From assembly GCA_004380135.1 (NCBI GenBank), contig QXCR01000001.1:310001-374000 (forward strand): a stretch of DNA of 64,000 nucleotides, written 5' to 3'. This document shows positions 1 through 11,375 of the stretch, piece after piece; the stretch's first letter is position 1, and the number at the start of each line of letters is the position of its first letter. Position numbers and translations under genes: made by a program. The notes beneath the pieces were generated by a model. That model was not told the DNA's origin and ran no database searches. It saw nothing but the letters and a program-made list of their open reading frames with translations. Source of the stretch: Stemphylium vesicarium. Taxonomy: Eukaryota; Ascomycota; Dothideomycetes; Pleosporales; Pleosporaceae.

Positions 1-1618
1 GCAAGCATCCCGCCTACCCCGGCTTTCCCAGTACCATCTCGCATTGTTCCTTCATCAGGCCCAGCACAGAAAGACCTACCCCCTTCCCCTCCAGCCAAAT
101 CGGAGCGACGAATGAGCGTCAAAGAAGAGGAAATGGGAAGCAAATCATCTAAGCAAGCGAAGGACCTTGCACGAAACGATTCTCTTTTGTCTCAGGGCAA
201 AGCTGCTGACCGTGCGGGAAACTCATCTAACGCTGCACCCCCAGTCGTGAAGCGCAAAGCCATTGCGGAAACTGGCCTGAAGAAATTCAAGAGCCTAGCA
301 GAACTAGGGAGCGGACCGCGAGGCAGGAAGGGCGCCCCGATGCCTCCCATGTCCGTACCCAGGGATCCCAGCGTTGATAGCCAACAATCCGATTCCGCTT
401 TTCGAAAGGGTAGTGTAGACGGTCAAGCAGCCATTTCCAAGTCTGGCGAAGCTGAGTCAGAAGAACAGCCGCGTCAGATGCAAGGTCAACTCCCGCCAAC
501 GCCAGATGAAGAGAAGGACGGTGCTAAGCCTCTGGCACCACCAAAGAAGGTTTTTACAGGCCTACCCTCAAACCCTCGCGTCAAAGCTCCAGCATCACCC
601 CTGCACATGAGAGGCAAGAGCTCCACTGGCTTTAATGTCTTGAAGGTATATATCCGCCTCCCCTTCCCATCACCAGTACTCGTCAGATAGAGATGCTACT
701 GCAACATAGCAGACCATTCAGGGTACCTGGCACCTTCTTCTCACCACTAAGATCTGGTCGCTAACATGGCAAATATAGGCAATGAGGCCGGCTCCTCCCG
801 TTCCTACCATGGATGTGCAGACCATCACACCGGAGATGACGCCTTCCCCAACACTGAAGCCAGATCTAGCCAAGAAAGACTCTGAGATCTCGCCTGTATC
901 ACCGTTGCCGCCACCAAGCGACCAGAGTCGTCCGTTCAGCTATGAGCCTGCTGCCGATGCTGAGACCCTGCAAGCAAAGCAACCATCCTCAGCAAGACTC
1001 ACACCGCCGCATGCTCCAACCCCACCCATGGATGCTCAACATCCCATTCGAAGCACCTCTCTCGACCCCCCAGTACCGTCCCCTGGTTTCCGCCCTTCAA
1101 GCGCCCCTTCCCGCCCTACTTCCACGGACCTCAGCGACGCCAACCTCTCACCCTTCCCCGGACCCTCTCTCCCCACCTCACCTGTAGACGAGAACGGCCC
1201 TCCCAGCGCAACACTCCCCGCCGAACCAGCAACACTCCCACCCTTCACACCCCTAACCCAACACCCCATCCCCCTGCCCATCTCCCTCGTCCCGCAAATC
1301 ACAAATGCCCAACTCCACTGCTACACCGGCCACGCCCACAACATCTGGTCCAACAACCTCTTCCAGCCCATGGCCTGCATGGTGTGCTATGAAAACGGCA
1401 AGGAGAGGAAGTGGGCGTGTACGTGGTGTCAGTTGCGGGTTTGCAGGGGGTGCAGTGAGGAGCTGAGAAGAATTCCTTGTAGGGATTTGGGTGTGCTGCT
1501 TGAGGCGAGGAGGAAGACCAGAGAGGTCAAGCAGAAGGAGAAGGAGGATGTTCAGAGGAATCCTGGGATTCTGGTGCAGGATGTTGATGGGGACGATGGT
1601 GAGGACAGGGGTATGTAG
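1..1618 (+). CDS. Pro/Ser-rich protein with C-terminal Cys/His zinc-binding motif (5' partial)
   Basis: The frame is open from the first base, so the true start lies upstream. Exons are 1-645 and 779-1618; the intron 646-778 begins GTATAT and ends ATAG, and both sides join in phase 0, giving 494 visible residues. Most of the protein is disordered, rich in Pro, Ser, Thr and Lys, with many SP/TP sites. The last ~90 residues are different: a CYTGHAH segment is followed by three CxxC pairs (ACMVC, ACTWC, VCRGC) with Trp residues between them, which looks like a small RING- or PHD-sized zinc-binding fold. A basic helix rich in Lys, Arg and Glu ends the protein. I do not recognise the family. A protein-interaction role is a guess from the architecture; no catalytic motif is visible. 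Confidence 0.75.
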
Positions 1619-1986
1619 ACGGTGGCTTTGTGGAGGAGATGGTTTATGGGCACATGATTTTGGTTTGGTGTGGGAGATGATCGGCTTTGTTCTTTTGTGG
1701 TTTGCTTGCATAGCGGGTGCGTAGTGTGATTCTTCGGACTGTGTTCGTTTTTCGTCTTTTTTTTTTGTTCATTATCCTTCTTGAAGAAGACCTCTTGCAG
1801 GTGCAAGTACGAAAAGAGAAGGCGGGGCCTTTCTCACTACGGCCACCGCACTTCTCATTAGAGAGCACTGCGTAGCGTTTACAGCATCACTTTTCCTTGA
1901 CAATGTATCACATAAGCTTCACATCCGACTTTTTTCAAACAACCATCTCCTGTGCGTTGTTCAACGTGTATGTTATACATATGACA
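1619..1986. other. Convergent 3' intergenic region
   Basis: The two flanking genes end towards each other here. The stretch contains a T-rich run near 1757-1769 and short T-rich blocks that could serve 3' processing. I see no gene. Confidence 0.5.
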
Positions 1987-3295
1987 CTATGACCTCTTCT
2001 CTTTCATCTCCTGCAAAATCCTCACAACCTGCGGAAGCACCATTTCGGCATTCTCGCTCAATCTCGCCGCCTCCGCACCCGTTTCCGTATCCTGAACATC
2101 ACCAAAGAAGGTCTCTTCACCTCTTACGCCGCCCATGTTCAGCACGCCAATGGGCATCTGCATCTCCTTTGCTTTCTTAACAAGCCGCCATGCAGAGTAA
2201 GTGGCAAGACTACTTCCAATGACCAGAATCCTCCCCGCAGCGTCAACGGCCTCTTCAGCAGCGACCTTTGTCGCCGCAGGTATCGACTCGCCAAACATAA
2301 TAACAGCAGGTTTAAGCACGCCGCCTTCGCTCTTGGGATCCCACGCACCGTCCTTGTCGACCTGTATACGCACCGTGCCACCATCTGCGCGTTTCGGCGG
2401 CCTCTCCAGGCATGTAGGGCACGCGGGGTATCTGAAGGTAGTGTATGGAGCATCTGGGACGTCGACGTCACCATCGGGGTTCGACTTGAGACCTTTTTTG
2501 CGGCGCTCCGCCGGGTTCTCCGTATCCAGGGCGCCGGACTCGAGCATCTCGGCGAGGAAAGCGGCCCATGAGGGATTGAGGGATGCGAGCTGGTCCTGGA
2601 ATGCGCGGCGCGAGTATTCGTTGCGGCAGGTTAGGCACACGAGGTTGCGGAGGTAGCCGTGGAGTTCTGTTGTGGGAAGGTGAGGGTGTGCGGTTGGATG
2701 GAAGGAATCGACATCTGCGCGTTTTGCACGTTAGCTGCAAGTACTTTCTCGGAAGACGAGACATGAGGGGTAAGAGGTTCGAAGCCATGTACATACTCTG
2801 CGTAATCACCCTCTCAATCACGCCCAACCGTCCCAACTCCCCACACGCCTCATGCGCTCTATTCGGCCTCGCCCTCTCTAAATTCGTCCAGCCCAGAAAA
2901 CTCCTCGCCCAATACCTCTTCCTCGCCTCATGGTTATCGCAAAACTCATTGAAGTAAATGGGCCGGTACGTCTTATTCAGCGTATACGTGCCGTTGGTGC
3001 CACGATAGTCCGCCAGTCCAGATGCTACAGAGATGCCCGCGCCGGTGAGAAGCAGTGTCTTGCCCGCACGATTCCCCACATTCTGACCAAGCTTATTCGA
3101 GAGTCTGGATGGCGCTACGCGTGAGGGCGGGAGCGAAGACTGGTTTGTTGCTGTTGATGTGGAAAGCAACGAGGGCGAGAGGAAATTCACCAGCGCGGTA
3201 ATGGCACCGCTTGCTGTTGTCGCGCTCGCGGGAATTATCCTAGGCGCTGGGAGGGGATCGGTGTACGGAACGCGAAGGAGAGGGGCTCGCGGCAT
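1987..3295 (-). CDS. NAD-dependent protein deacylase, SIRT4-like sirtuin
   Basis: Sirtuins remove acyl groups from lysine using NAD+. Exons on the minus strand are 3295-2797 and 2714-1987; the 82-nt intron starts GTATGT and ends GCAG, giving 408 residues. The NAD-binding GAGIS motif is at residues 85-89, followed by ASGLADYRG; TQNVD is at about 165-169 and the catalytic His in the ELHG motif at about 185. A structural zinc site is formed by CLTC (193-196) and a later CPTC pair. MFGES and GSSL close the Rossmann part. The Ser/Arg-rich N-terminus before residue 75 lacks acidic residues and would suit a mitochondrial presequence. The class and location are inferred from overall similarity to SIRT4-type enzymes. 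The substrate cannot be read from sequence. Confidence 0.88.
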
Positions 3296-4357
3296 TTCTC
3301 AGTCGCGCAAGAGTCTGCTTCTTCTGGGCCTTCTTTCGTTCAATCATCGTTGGTCGTCGCGTGCGAAATTTGGGCGCCGCTCTCTGCATGCCGGCGCGCG
3401 ATTGAGGCCGGTGGTTATGTCATGATACTCCTCTAGCGCCAAATCTCTCGTGCGGCGGGAGTGCTAGCCTCTAGAGCCGCATGCCCGCCGCCCATCGTGT
3501 GCCGTCTTAGGTGAGCCACGTTTATTCAGTCGCGTGGACTTGCAGACGGTTAGCTATCGTGCCGCTGCACGAAATCGTATTCTTGGGAGGCCCTGCGAAG
3601 TAAATGCACGAGGCCATTCGCCGCTTTTGTGTGTGCTTATGTTTCGAGGTCTGCGGGGTTGGTGAGACGGGATTTGGGCTGGGGGCTGTGTCTGCGCGGG
3701 GCTGTGCTCGTGCGACAAAGACAACACCGAGACTTGACAACGGAAACGTCTGCGGACAACTCGTTCATGACTCGCCGGCGGTTAGGACCATGTTATTGGT
3801 TGTTTCGTCATGGTAGGTATTGACATTTGTTACTCCACGTAGATGGGAAGGCAGGAACGCATGCTGTGCAGCTGGAAAGAAAACATTGAATAAAGAAGAA
3901 AAAGGATAGACAAGAAGCATACGAATACAAGGAATCTCCAAGAGATCATCCCCTTCATGTCGGATACACGTGATCCCAAATGCACGCAAACATGCATAAA
4001 CAAAGCCAAAATACGCCAAAGAAGCCCCCTGTGCTGCTCCAATTCTAGGCGCAAGCGAGTGTCCTGTTTTCCCATTCCCAATTACCGTCCTCCGCTGTCT
4101 TGTGCGAAAAGCTCGAGTGTATAGAACGACTGCCGTGACGGCTAGTCTAAGTTCACCATGAAGGTGAAGATCGTGAAGAGAAACTACCGGATGGTAGCGA
4201 GGGGTATTGGTGGGTGTCCGATGGGTATTGTTACAGAAAGAAACGGCTTTCCAACAATAAGGCGAGCCAGAATAGTCGTAATGATCGTGATGATGAGATC
4301 GGAATGAAACAAAAATGATGAAAGAGGCCTAGGCCAGGTAGCAAAGACGTCGAATGT
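3296..4357. other. Intergenic region between sirtuin promoter and Myb gene 3' end
   Basis: This kilobase holds the promoter of the sirtuin gene on the right side of its start and the 3' flank of the Myb-like gene. Short open frames exist on both strands but show no family resemblance or splice logic. No RNA gene or repeat was recognised. Confidence 0.4.
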
Positions 4358-5198
4358 CTATTGCGGATGAGGATGCGATAGGTGATGTGGTGCGTATGCT
4401 ATCGGTTGTTGGTGTATGGGTTGCTGCATCGATTGCGGCATCGATTGTGGCATCGCCTGTTGCATGGGCTGATGCATGGGTTGCTGCACAGTCTGCTGCA
4501 TGTGATGTGCATGCTGGGGGTGCTGGGGGTGCTGCTGCTGCTGCTGCATTGGGTGCAGCATGGATTGGATGCTCGGTACCCGCTGCTGTTGTTGTGGGTA
4601 GCTTTGGTATGCAGAGTAGTGAGATTCGGGAATGCTGGACATATGGGACACGTCCACATGATGATCCTCTTGTTCTTCTTCGAGGTCAGAAATGCCTATT
4701 CCGCTGTCTTCATGGTGGTCGTAGGTACCATTATCGAGCTTCTTCTGCGCCGATCTATAGGCCTGTGTAAGATTCTTGAGTCCTTTCTCCATACACTAGA
4801 ATTGAGTCAGTAGGCTATCCGAGATGGCTTTGTTTTCTGTGAAGAGCACCCACCTTTGTCTCCACCAGTTGCCACTTTTCTCCAACCCGGGCGGCAAGCA
4901 GACTCCACATCTCCCGTCGCACTTCCATGTAGGCCTGCGCCAGTACGTCCAGCTTAACGCCGTCCCACTGTTCTGCGTTCTGTCTTTCCATCAACCGTTC
5001 GTGGCGTTTACGACAGGCATTTGGAGTCTTGGAAGGAAAGTGCTTTGGTCCGATCTGGTTCCAGTTGAGGCCTTGGGCCCTGGCCTGTATGAGGGTTTCG
5101 TCATCCTTGGTGGACCAGGAGGAGCTCCGAGTTCCGCCTGCGGCCGATGCGGTCGACACGGAAAGGCGGTGCGCCGGACCTTTTTCAATCTTAGGCAT
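4358..5198 (-). CDS. Myb/SANT-like DNA-binding protein with Gln/His-rich tail
   Basis: Exons are 5198-4854 and 4795-4358; the 58-nt intron starts GTGGGT and ends CTAG, joined in phase 0, giving 260 residues. I chose the start MPKIEKGPAH because it is the first ATG that leads directly into the domain. Residues ~28-75 form a Myb/SANT repeat: SSWSTKDDETLIQARAQGL, then NWNQIG, then ACRKRHERLM, with the spaced Trp and basic third helix expected for DNA contact. A helical region around residues 85-125 follows. The C-terminal third is low complexity, dominated by Gln, His, Pro and Met, encoded by CAG/CAA/CAT runs on the minus strand. Such tails are common in fungal transcription factors. The likely role is nuclear transcriptional regulation; targets are unknown. 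Confidence 0.82.
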
Positions 5199-7058
5199 GT
5201 TGACCAATGGAATGAAAAGACAGTGAAGAGAAGGAAGTGATGACAGGAATGGATATATGGAATGACGGGTTGACGAGGAAGATGAGAGAGTAATGGAAGC
5301 GACCAGGTAGCGGATTAGGATTAGAGTAGACCGGGCGTAGAAGAGCGAGAGTGATAGAGGAAGAACGAAAGGTAGGAGATATCCTGACAACTGAAAACGA
5401 GAGAACTGCTGTTCGTACCTTTGGATCTGTGTTGTCTGAGGCTCAATCAAGGGGCTGGCGAACATCTTTATACAATGAGCCGCATACAGAGCCTCCATCC
5501 ACAACAAAGGCCAGCAGGCCGCTCGGAGAATTGATTTGAAACCAGGATATGTTTCTGTAATCGCCGGATCGATCTCCTATGTACCGAGAATGGTATGTGC
5601 AACTAGGCGAAGAGGAGGCTGTTCACTGGGTCACGACTCCAAGCGCCATCAAAACGGGCCAGGGACGACCAAATTTGGGCCTGTGAGTGGCCGGCGCACA
5701 AAACGTGAGCGGTTCGTCCCCTCGAACAAGGGAGGGGTGTCTGTAACGGAAGCGCCTGTTTGAGAATACCTACTGTGCTGCCAGATGCGGCTGTGTCTAA
5801 GAATAATCCCGTTACCGAGTGGAGGGGCAGCGGCAGAGGGGGGGTGATGGGATCAAGGGCGGCTAATCTGGCGCTGATTCGACCAGGCTACAAGGGCCCA
5901 AATAAAGACCTTGGCAAGCGACAAGCGGGCAAGGGGTGCCTCACTGGGTCGACACCTGTAGGACGCTGAAGTCATCAATAATCAGTAGGGCTGAGCTCGG
6001 GGACCTGCAGAAGGATGCAGGCTGCAGAAACAACGTGGAGTGGAATGTCAGCAACCCGTTCTAGATGAAGAACGCGCACAGAGCCCTCTGTAGTCAGAGA
6101 GAGAAAGAGAGGGTGCGAATGGACAAGCTGTGTGAATAGCAAGCCGGGTGTACACAAAAAGAAGCCGCCTTGCGGCCCACAGATAGCCCACTCACGAGGC
6201 GCTCACCACCACGATAGGCGCGGCCACTATGTGGGCGAGTGTTGGTGTTTCAAAACAAGATCGCAGCGGGAAGAACCGAGTTCCGGCAAGCGCACGTTCT
6301 GTCCAAGCCTCTCTTTACTCTCCCGTGGGAAGCGCCCGCGAACCGTTGCCGGCCGTTTCTGTGCCTCTGGAGAACCTGACCAAGATCGATGACTGACTTG
6401 TTGTAGGAGCCTTGAAGAAATTGCCCGGATGGTACCGCTTGCTGTCGAATAGGGAATGACGGCTACCGCGCACACAGTGTGCACCTGCAGGCGATGCTCG
6501 CGCTTCTCTATTCTAAGCCTGCAGATGCAAAGCATAGCCGAGCTATAGATGACAGAATGTTGTAGTATGGCGTTGTACCGGACAAGAGATTCCTAGATTC
6601 GGCCAGCGGCCGCGTCGCACGATACCGGTAGAACCGTTCGTCTGATTGCTGCAGTACACCTGTTCCCCGCACAGCCTCGTGCCCTCAGCCCCCACCTCGG
6701 CATCCGAACTCACAGAATCGATAAACGGCATGCACCAAGCCTCCTTTGCTTTGACATTGTCACCTACAGCCGTTGGATCGATCGCGCAAAGAGCGCTCTG
6801 CGTGATGGGCTTGATGGGAATGCGCAGGAGTGCATAGTCAATCGTGTTGTGTTGCGACAGTCCACGGATGACGCGCGCTGCCAGTGCCGCCCCACGCAGT
6901 ATGGCTTAGAACGCAGAACGTTGCGACATGAGAGTCAAACGGCAACACAGCTGGGAACGAAGCTAAGGTATGGGACAATAGACAGCCTCAAGTAGCACAT
7001 ATACAGTCATATAAACATCTAAATGGCCGTACAAACTTTTGAATCAATAAGAGAGCCA
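5199..7058. other. Long intergenic region, no supported gene
   Basis: This 1.86-kb gap lies between the start of the Myb gene and the end of the isomerase gene. It includes the Myb promoter. Two plus-strand open frames abut at 5536-5763 and 5760-5969 but have no ATG context, domain or splice evidence. I found no tRNA, repeat or transposase fragment. Confidence 0.4.
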
Positions 7059-8086
7059 TTAAATCTTCGCCTTCGCCTTACTCTTCTCATCCATCTCTCT
7101 CTTCTTGATCGCAAACCTTTCCATCGGTGCGCCCTCGGTAAATCGCTCTGCAAGCGCATCTACAGCATTAACCACAGCGATCAATCTTGCGTCTCGAATC
7201 GGCGCATTCTGCAACCTCTTCATCTCGATCATGCTCTTGCCATCGTTTGTTTTGAGCTGTTCCTCCAAGAAGCCCACAACCTTGCTCTGAAACTCGTCAC
7301 CCGTCGCATCCCAGACATAGTTGTACATTCCCGCGTCGAGCAGCTCTTGCGCACTAAGCTTGCGACCGAACATCAGAAAGTCGTTGGCGCGATGGATGCC
7401 CATGGATTGGGCGAAGGAGAGAGCGGACCCATTCTCAGGGACAAGGCCGAGGGCGGAGAAGGGGCACTGGAGCCAGGCCGTTGATGAGGCTAAGACAATG
7501 TCGGCGATACCTGGGAACCATGCTGCACCGCCGCCTACTGCGGGGCCGTTGAGGGCGAGGATGAGGACTTTCTTGTGGTCAATCATGGAACGCAGGAGTT
7601 CCGTTGCTAAAGGTTTGTTAGCGGAAGGACTTGTAATAGACATGACGGATTTCCGAGGCTGCCATATCAAAGATCGCGAAGACATACCATAGCTAAACCT
7701 TCCCAGATAGCCCAACTTCTTCTCCGCATCGTTCTTGTAGTTCTCTCCGCTCCCTCCAGCAATTCCCTTGACATCCGCACCAGCAGAGAAGAAGCGGCCT
7801 TCTCCGGTCAAGACAGTGAAGATGGTTTCAGGGTGGTCGTTCAACACACGGAGAGCGGCAATAACATCTGGGATGAGGTTTCCACCAAAGGAGTTGAGTG
7901 CTTTGGGACGGTTGAACTATCCATGTGTTAGTGTGTGTAATCTGGCCAAACATATATACCTGAACGCGCTTCTGAAGAAGGGAGTTCCTGTCTATGCGCT
8001 TCGATTGAGATGTAATTTACCTTGATGACACCAATCTTGCCCTTGATCTCAAACTTGATGTCCGAGTACTCTGATGAAGAAGCCAT
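7059..8086 (-). CDS. Peroxisomal enoyl-CoA hydratase/isomerase family protein (Eci1-like)
   Basis: The crotonase fold here probably shifts double bonds of unsaturated enoyl-CoA during peroxisomal beta-oxidation. Exons are 8086-8021, 7916-7688 and 7606-7059, joined in frame to 280 residues. The CoA-binding/oxyanion segments are visible: GRFFSAGADVKG, then LNGPAVGGG. A single acidic residue sits in GLVPENGS, the position used by Delta3-Delta2-enoyl-CoA isomerases. The C-terminus ends AKI, a weak PTS1-type tripeptide, supporting peroxisomal import. The first intron (8020-7917, 104 nt) contains an optional in-frame 12-nt segment flanked by splice signals; direct joining gives the better beta strand (GVIKFNRPKALNSF). 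A hydratase or another crotonase activity cannot be excluded. Confidence 0.87.
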
Positions 8087-8786
8087 GATAGTCGTACTCT
8101 TGCAGCTTAGAATCTCAATACAGTATCGATTGACAACTCGGTGTTCTGTCCAAAAACGTTGCTCACGATCGAGATAAGCTAATGGGCCTTATCGAGAGTG
8201 TTTGTACAACAGTTTAATGCGTTTAGCACGCGTTAATAGTATTGGAAAGTGATGAATAGTAAGCTTTCCCCGCAAAACGCGTCTGGGGCCTCGGTTCGGC
8301 AATGGCTGGAGATACCTAGCTTAAGCTTTGTTTTAGGGGGACGCCGAGTCAAAGCCTTTCAGATGCACTGGAAGGCTTGGAAGATGTCACAGAGACCCTT
8401 GTAGAATTCACTGCCGTGTTCTCTTCGTACGAAGAGATAGTGACGCTTGGTAATGATGATGGCGCTTATGTTACCCTCCGCGCGACTTACCTCGGCACGA
8501 TCGAAGGCACGTGAGCACGCGCTAGACATATCCAGATCGTAGTTTCCACGGCAGGAGAATATCGCGATTCCAATAATTGATTACACGCATTAGAGCAGGT
8601 TCCCAAATTTTGATATCTTCTGAGAGAGGAGTCAAAGATTAATGATGATGCGTTGTGCAACTTTTAGTGAGATGCCTATGCATGTACAAGCGCGCCGAAG
8701 TAAGTCGCGTAATCGCTTGCATGGGTAATCACAACTACCATCCTCGAAATCATTCGACACATATCATACAGTTCTATTAACTATCA
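8087..8786. other. Intergenic region
   Basis: This holds the promoter of the isomerase gene on the left and the 3' flank of the ABC1 kinase gene on the right. No gene or repeat is recognised. Confidence 0.4.
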
Positions 8787-10808
8787 TCAACCTTCGAAAA
8801 CCCCATGTTGAAGGTCAACGCCAAAGTCTTTGGCCATGACACGCATATGCGCCTCGATATCGTCTTCCATACCTCCGCCCACGCCAATTATTTGCTTGAT
8901 CTTGCTCCAGAAGAATACTGCGTCGCTCAGCGCCAACACGCAGCGGAAGCGTAGATGTTGGATCCAGTTCTTCCATCGTTCACTCACGCTGAGATCCTTG
9001 CTCTCAATTAGTGCTCTACTCGCCCACAGACCGGTGATCTTGATCCTGTTAACGGGAGATCCGAGGAACTGGTTGTTGCCCTGGACAATCCGCAGGTTGC
9101 GACCGATGAACAGTAGTTCACGAGGGAATTTGGCGTCATCTCCAAGAATTAGTTTGATAGCATCGCGACCTTTGGCTTGCATTTCGAAAGCGCGCTCAGC
9201 TTGGTCCTTGCCCTTGCGCTCGGACTTGAGGACTTCCGCAACGCTGTTGTCGCCACCTTCATAGGGGCGCATAAGTGTTGCAGAAGCAAAGATGTCGGCA
9301 TGCTTGACACCCCAACCAGTAACGATTTCTTCAATCTTGTCGTTATCAAAGGCTAGAAGCGATTTCCAGAAGAGCGAGTAGTCATGGCGGAATTTGGGAT
9401 CCATGCGAATGTACAGGCCATGGTCGATGAGAACGACTTCGGGTTGGCCATTTGGCAGGCGTCGGACGAAGATATTTCCCGGGTGAGGGTCGCAGTGTAC
9501 GGCGCCCCACAAGAACATTTGTGCAGAGAAGAGGTCGACAATGGTGTTCATGGTAGTCTTCAGCGAGACGCCGAGACCCCCCTTGCCGTCCTTGCCTCGC
9601 CAGGAGTTGCGGTCGGGCTTGAAGAATTCATGCCTCGTCGCATCTTCCGGAGCGTGCGTATCGATCTTCGCGTCTCGTGAAATGGGTGGGAGTGGCTCGC
9701 CGCCTGCACCTGGACTGCCCCGACGCCATCCACCCTTCCAGCTATTGGTAATTCCTTCTTTGTCCCATAACCGAGTGCCTTCTATCCATTCGGCTGTCAT
9801 GACTCGTCTGCTCGAGAGTTCGCGGTAAACCGCTGGGATGTACACTCTGCCATTGAGTCGTGGCTCTCCAGCTACAAGCCCTTTCATTTCCACCGCATTG
9901 TCTGCTTCATTCTCAAAATCGGTTTCGAGCATCAGGCGTTCCGAAATGTATGGCACGAGTGTATCGACCGGGATGTCGAACCACCATGTGTATACGTTAG
10001 AAACGACTTTGAAAGCCCAAAGATCCCATCCGACTTGTTGCGCAATCTCTCGCTTTTGAATCTTGATCGCTACCTCCCTTCCATCTGCAAGCCTCGCCCA
10101 ATGTACTTGCGCAACACTTGCACTAGCCCTGGCAGTTTTTTCCATAACGCCTCGACCGTCTTGCGCTTCTTTGGTAAAGCCGACACCGAAGACTTCTTCG
10201 ACGCTCTTGCCAAAATCTTCCCGTATCACCTGCTCGACCTCCCACCATTCGTTCTGTGGCGCATCGTCGAACATTTGTTGGAACATCTTCTGGAACTGTG
10301 GCGGCAGGATCGCACTCTGCATCGCAATGGCCTGTCCGATCTTCAAGTATAGCCCGCCATTGTATCGCAGGAGGTCGAATATTCTCTGCGCATTCCTCGC
10401 GTGAAGATGTTCGATACTATTCGCAAGCGGCGGGTGCGCACGAAAGTTGATTTTGTAGTCAATTCCAATCAAAAGACCAGTCTTGAATGTGCGAAGACTG
10501 CGGGTGACGGATGAGGCATAGAATTGCCTGTCGATCACCCATCCGGCGCCCAATAGTGCGGAAATGGCAGCAAGACGGCGGACCCATCTTCGGCGCGTGA
10601 AGGGAGGCTTGCTTTTGCGCTGCCTAGGCTTTGGGAGGTCGGCGGGGTTTGGAGGTCGCAGAGGCTCCCATGCTTGGGTCTGGAGGCGGCGCGCAAGCGG
10701 TGCCTGGCATGATCGCGTGGGGGACACGCCTGACGTCAGCAGTCGCAATGTTGCATAATGTGCAGGCGCTCTTCTAAGAGCAGACAAGCCATTTATCATG
10801 ACTGTCAA
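8787..10808 (-). CDS. Mitochondrial ABC1/UbiB-family atypical kinase (ADCK1/Mcp2-like)
   Basis: A single exon encodes 673 residues. ABC1/UbiB proteins are atypical kinases/ATPases of mitochondria linked to coenzyme Q and lipid homeostasis. The family signatures are present in order: the KxGQ motif in LYLKIGQAIAMQS, the Ala-rich loop ASASVAQVH in place of the usual Gly-rich loop, VAIKIQ with the ATP-binding Lys, the catalytic loop HCDPHPGN and the metal-binding IDHG. An Arg-rich N-terminus and a hydrophobic stretch (RRLAAISALLGAGWVI) suggest mitochondrial import and membrane anchoring. Between lobes there is a Gly/Pro/Lys-rich insertion of ~70 residues just before the TTMNTIVDLFSAQMF helix. 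The overall form matches ADCK1/Mcp2 rather than Coq8, whose long KxGQ domain differs; this assignment is by resemblance only. Confidence 0.88.
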   Translation of the reverse strand: MTVMINGLSALRRAPAHYATLRLLTSGVSPTRSCQAPLARRLQTQAWEPLRPPNPADLPKPRQRKSKPPFTRRRWVRRLAAISALLGAGWVIDRQFYASSVTRSLRTFKTGLLIGIDYKINFRAHPPLANSIEHLHARNAQRIFDLLRYNGGLYLKIGQAIAMQSAILPPQFQKMFQQMFDDAPQNEWWEVEQVIREDFGKSVEEVFGVGFTKEAQDGRGVMEKTARASASVAQVHWARLADGREVAIKIQKREIAQQVGWDLWAFKVVSNVYTWWFDIPVDTLVPYISERLMLETDFENEADNAVEMKGLVAGEPRLNGRVYIPAVYRELSSRRVMTAEWIEGTRLWDKEGITNSWKGGWRRGSPGAGGEPLPPISRDAKIDTHAPEDATRHEFFKPDRNSWRGKDGKGGLGVSLKTTMNTIVDLFSAQMFLWGAVHCDPHPGNIFVRRLPNGQPEVVLIDHGLYIRMDPKFRHDYSLFWKSLLAFDNDKIEEIVTGWGVKHADIFASATLMRPYEGGDNSVAEVLKSERKGKDQAERAFEMQAKGRDAIKLILGDDAKFPRELLFIGRNLRIVQGNNQFLGSPVNRIKITGLWASRALIESKDLSVSERWKNWIQHLRFRCVLALSDAVFFWSKIKQIIGVGGGMEDDIEAHMRVMAKDFGVDLQHGVFEG

Positions 10809-11375
10809 AGATAGGACGATGAAGACAGGAGAGAGATGTGGTAGTGCATGAGGAGCAAATTGTAAGATTGGTTTATCTTTCGCGCATAGTCGGACTTAAA
10901 GTCATGACGGCATTTTCAACGCCGCCAATTGCCCGCTACTTCGTCCGTGCGTCCCAAAGGCATCAAGCCAGCCTCCGGTTCAACCCGTCCAGGCAGCCAT
11001 GTTTCGATTTCCAAAAGTCGCTTTCCTTGAATTTCCCCCATCTTCTGCCCGAGAACATAGCTCTGACCTTTCTTCAACATCGTCATAACCCCCCCACACA
11101 CAAATTTCAGTCAGTGTCCTGGACCGTCAAAGGCCGGGGGCAGCGATGTCCAAGGAACGCCTCTACAATGGCACCAGATTATTGGGGGCAACAACATAGC
11201 CTTCAGAGCCGATTTCTATGCCATACTGATAGTATTTTTGGAGGGGCCTTTGTGATCATCGCACGCCAGGCAGCGGATATTTCCACCATTGCGTAGACAA
11301 CTACAGCAGGTACTAAGCTGGGGGCCAGTTTCTTGGATATGCCCAAGGGTCCCAAACGCAGGATGATGACTTTAC
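10809..11375. other. Intergenic region
   Basis: Promoter side of the ABC1 kinase gene and 3' flank of the Yae1 gene. A plus-strand frame at 10838-11296 has no recognisable content. A short C run precedes CACACA near 11090-11103. Confidence 0.4.

Noticed and set aside
4354..4813. Plus-strand frames rich in Leu, His and Ala opposite the Myb protein tail
   Set aside because: Reverse reading of Gln/His-rich codons; no start context or family.
5536..5969. Two adjacent plus-strand frames in the Myb/isomerase gap
   Set aside because: No recognisable protein, splice or promoter signal; consistent with chance frames.
10838..11296. 152-codon plus-strand frame between ABC1 kinase and Yae1 genes
   Set aside because: No domain or splice pattern; lies in the kinase promoter.
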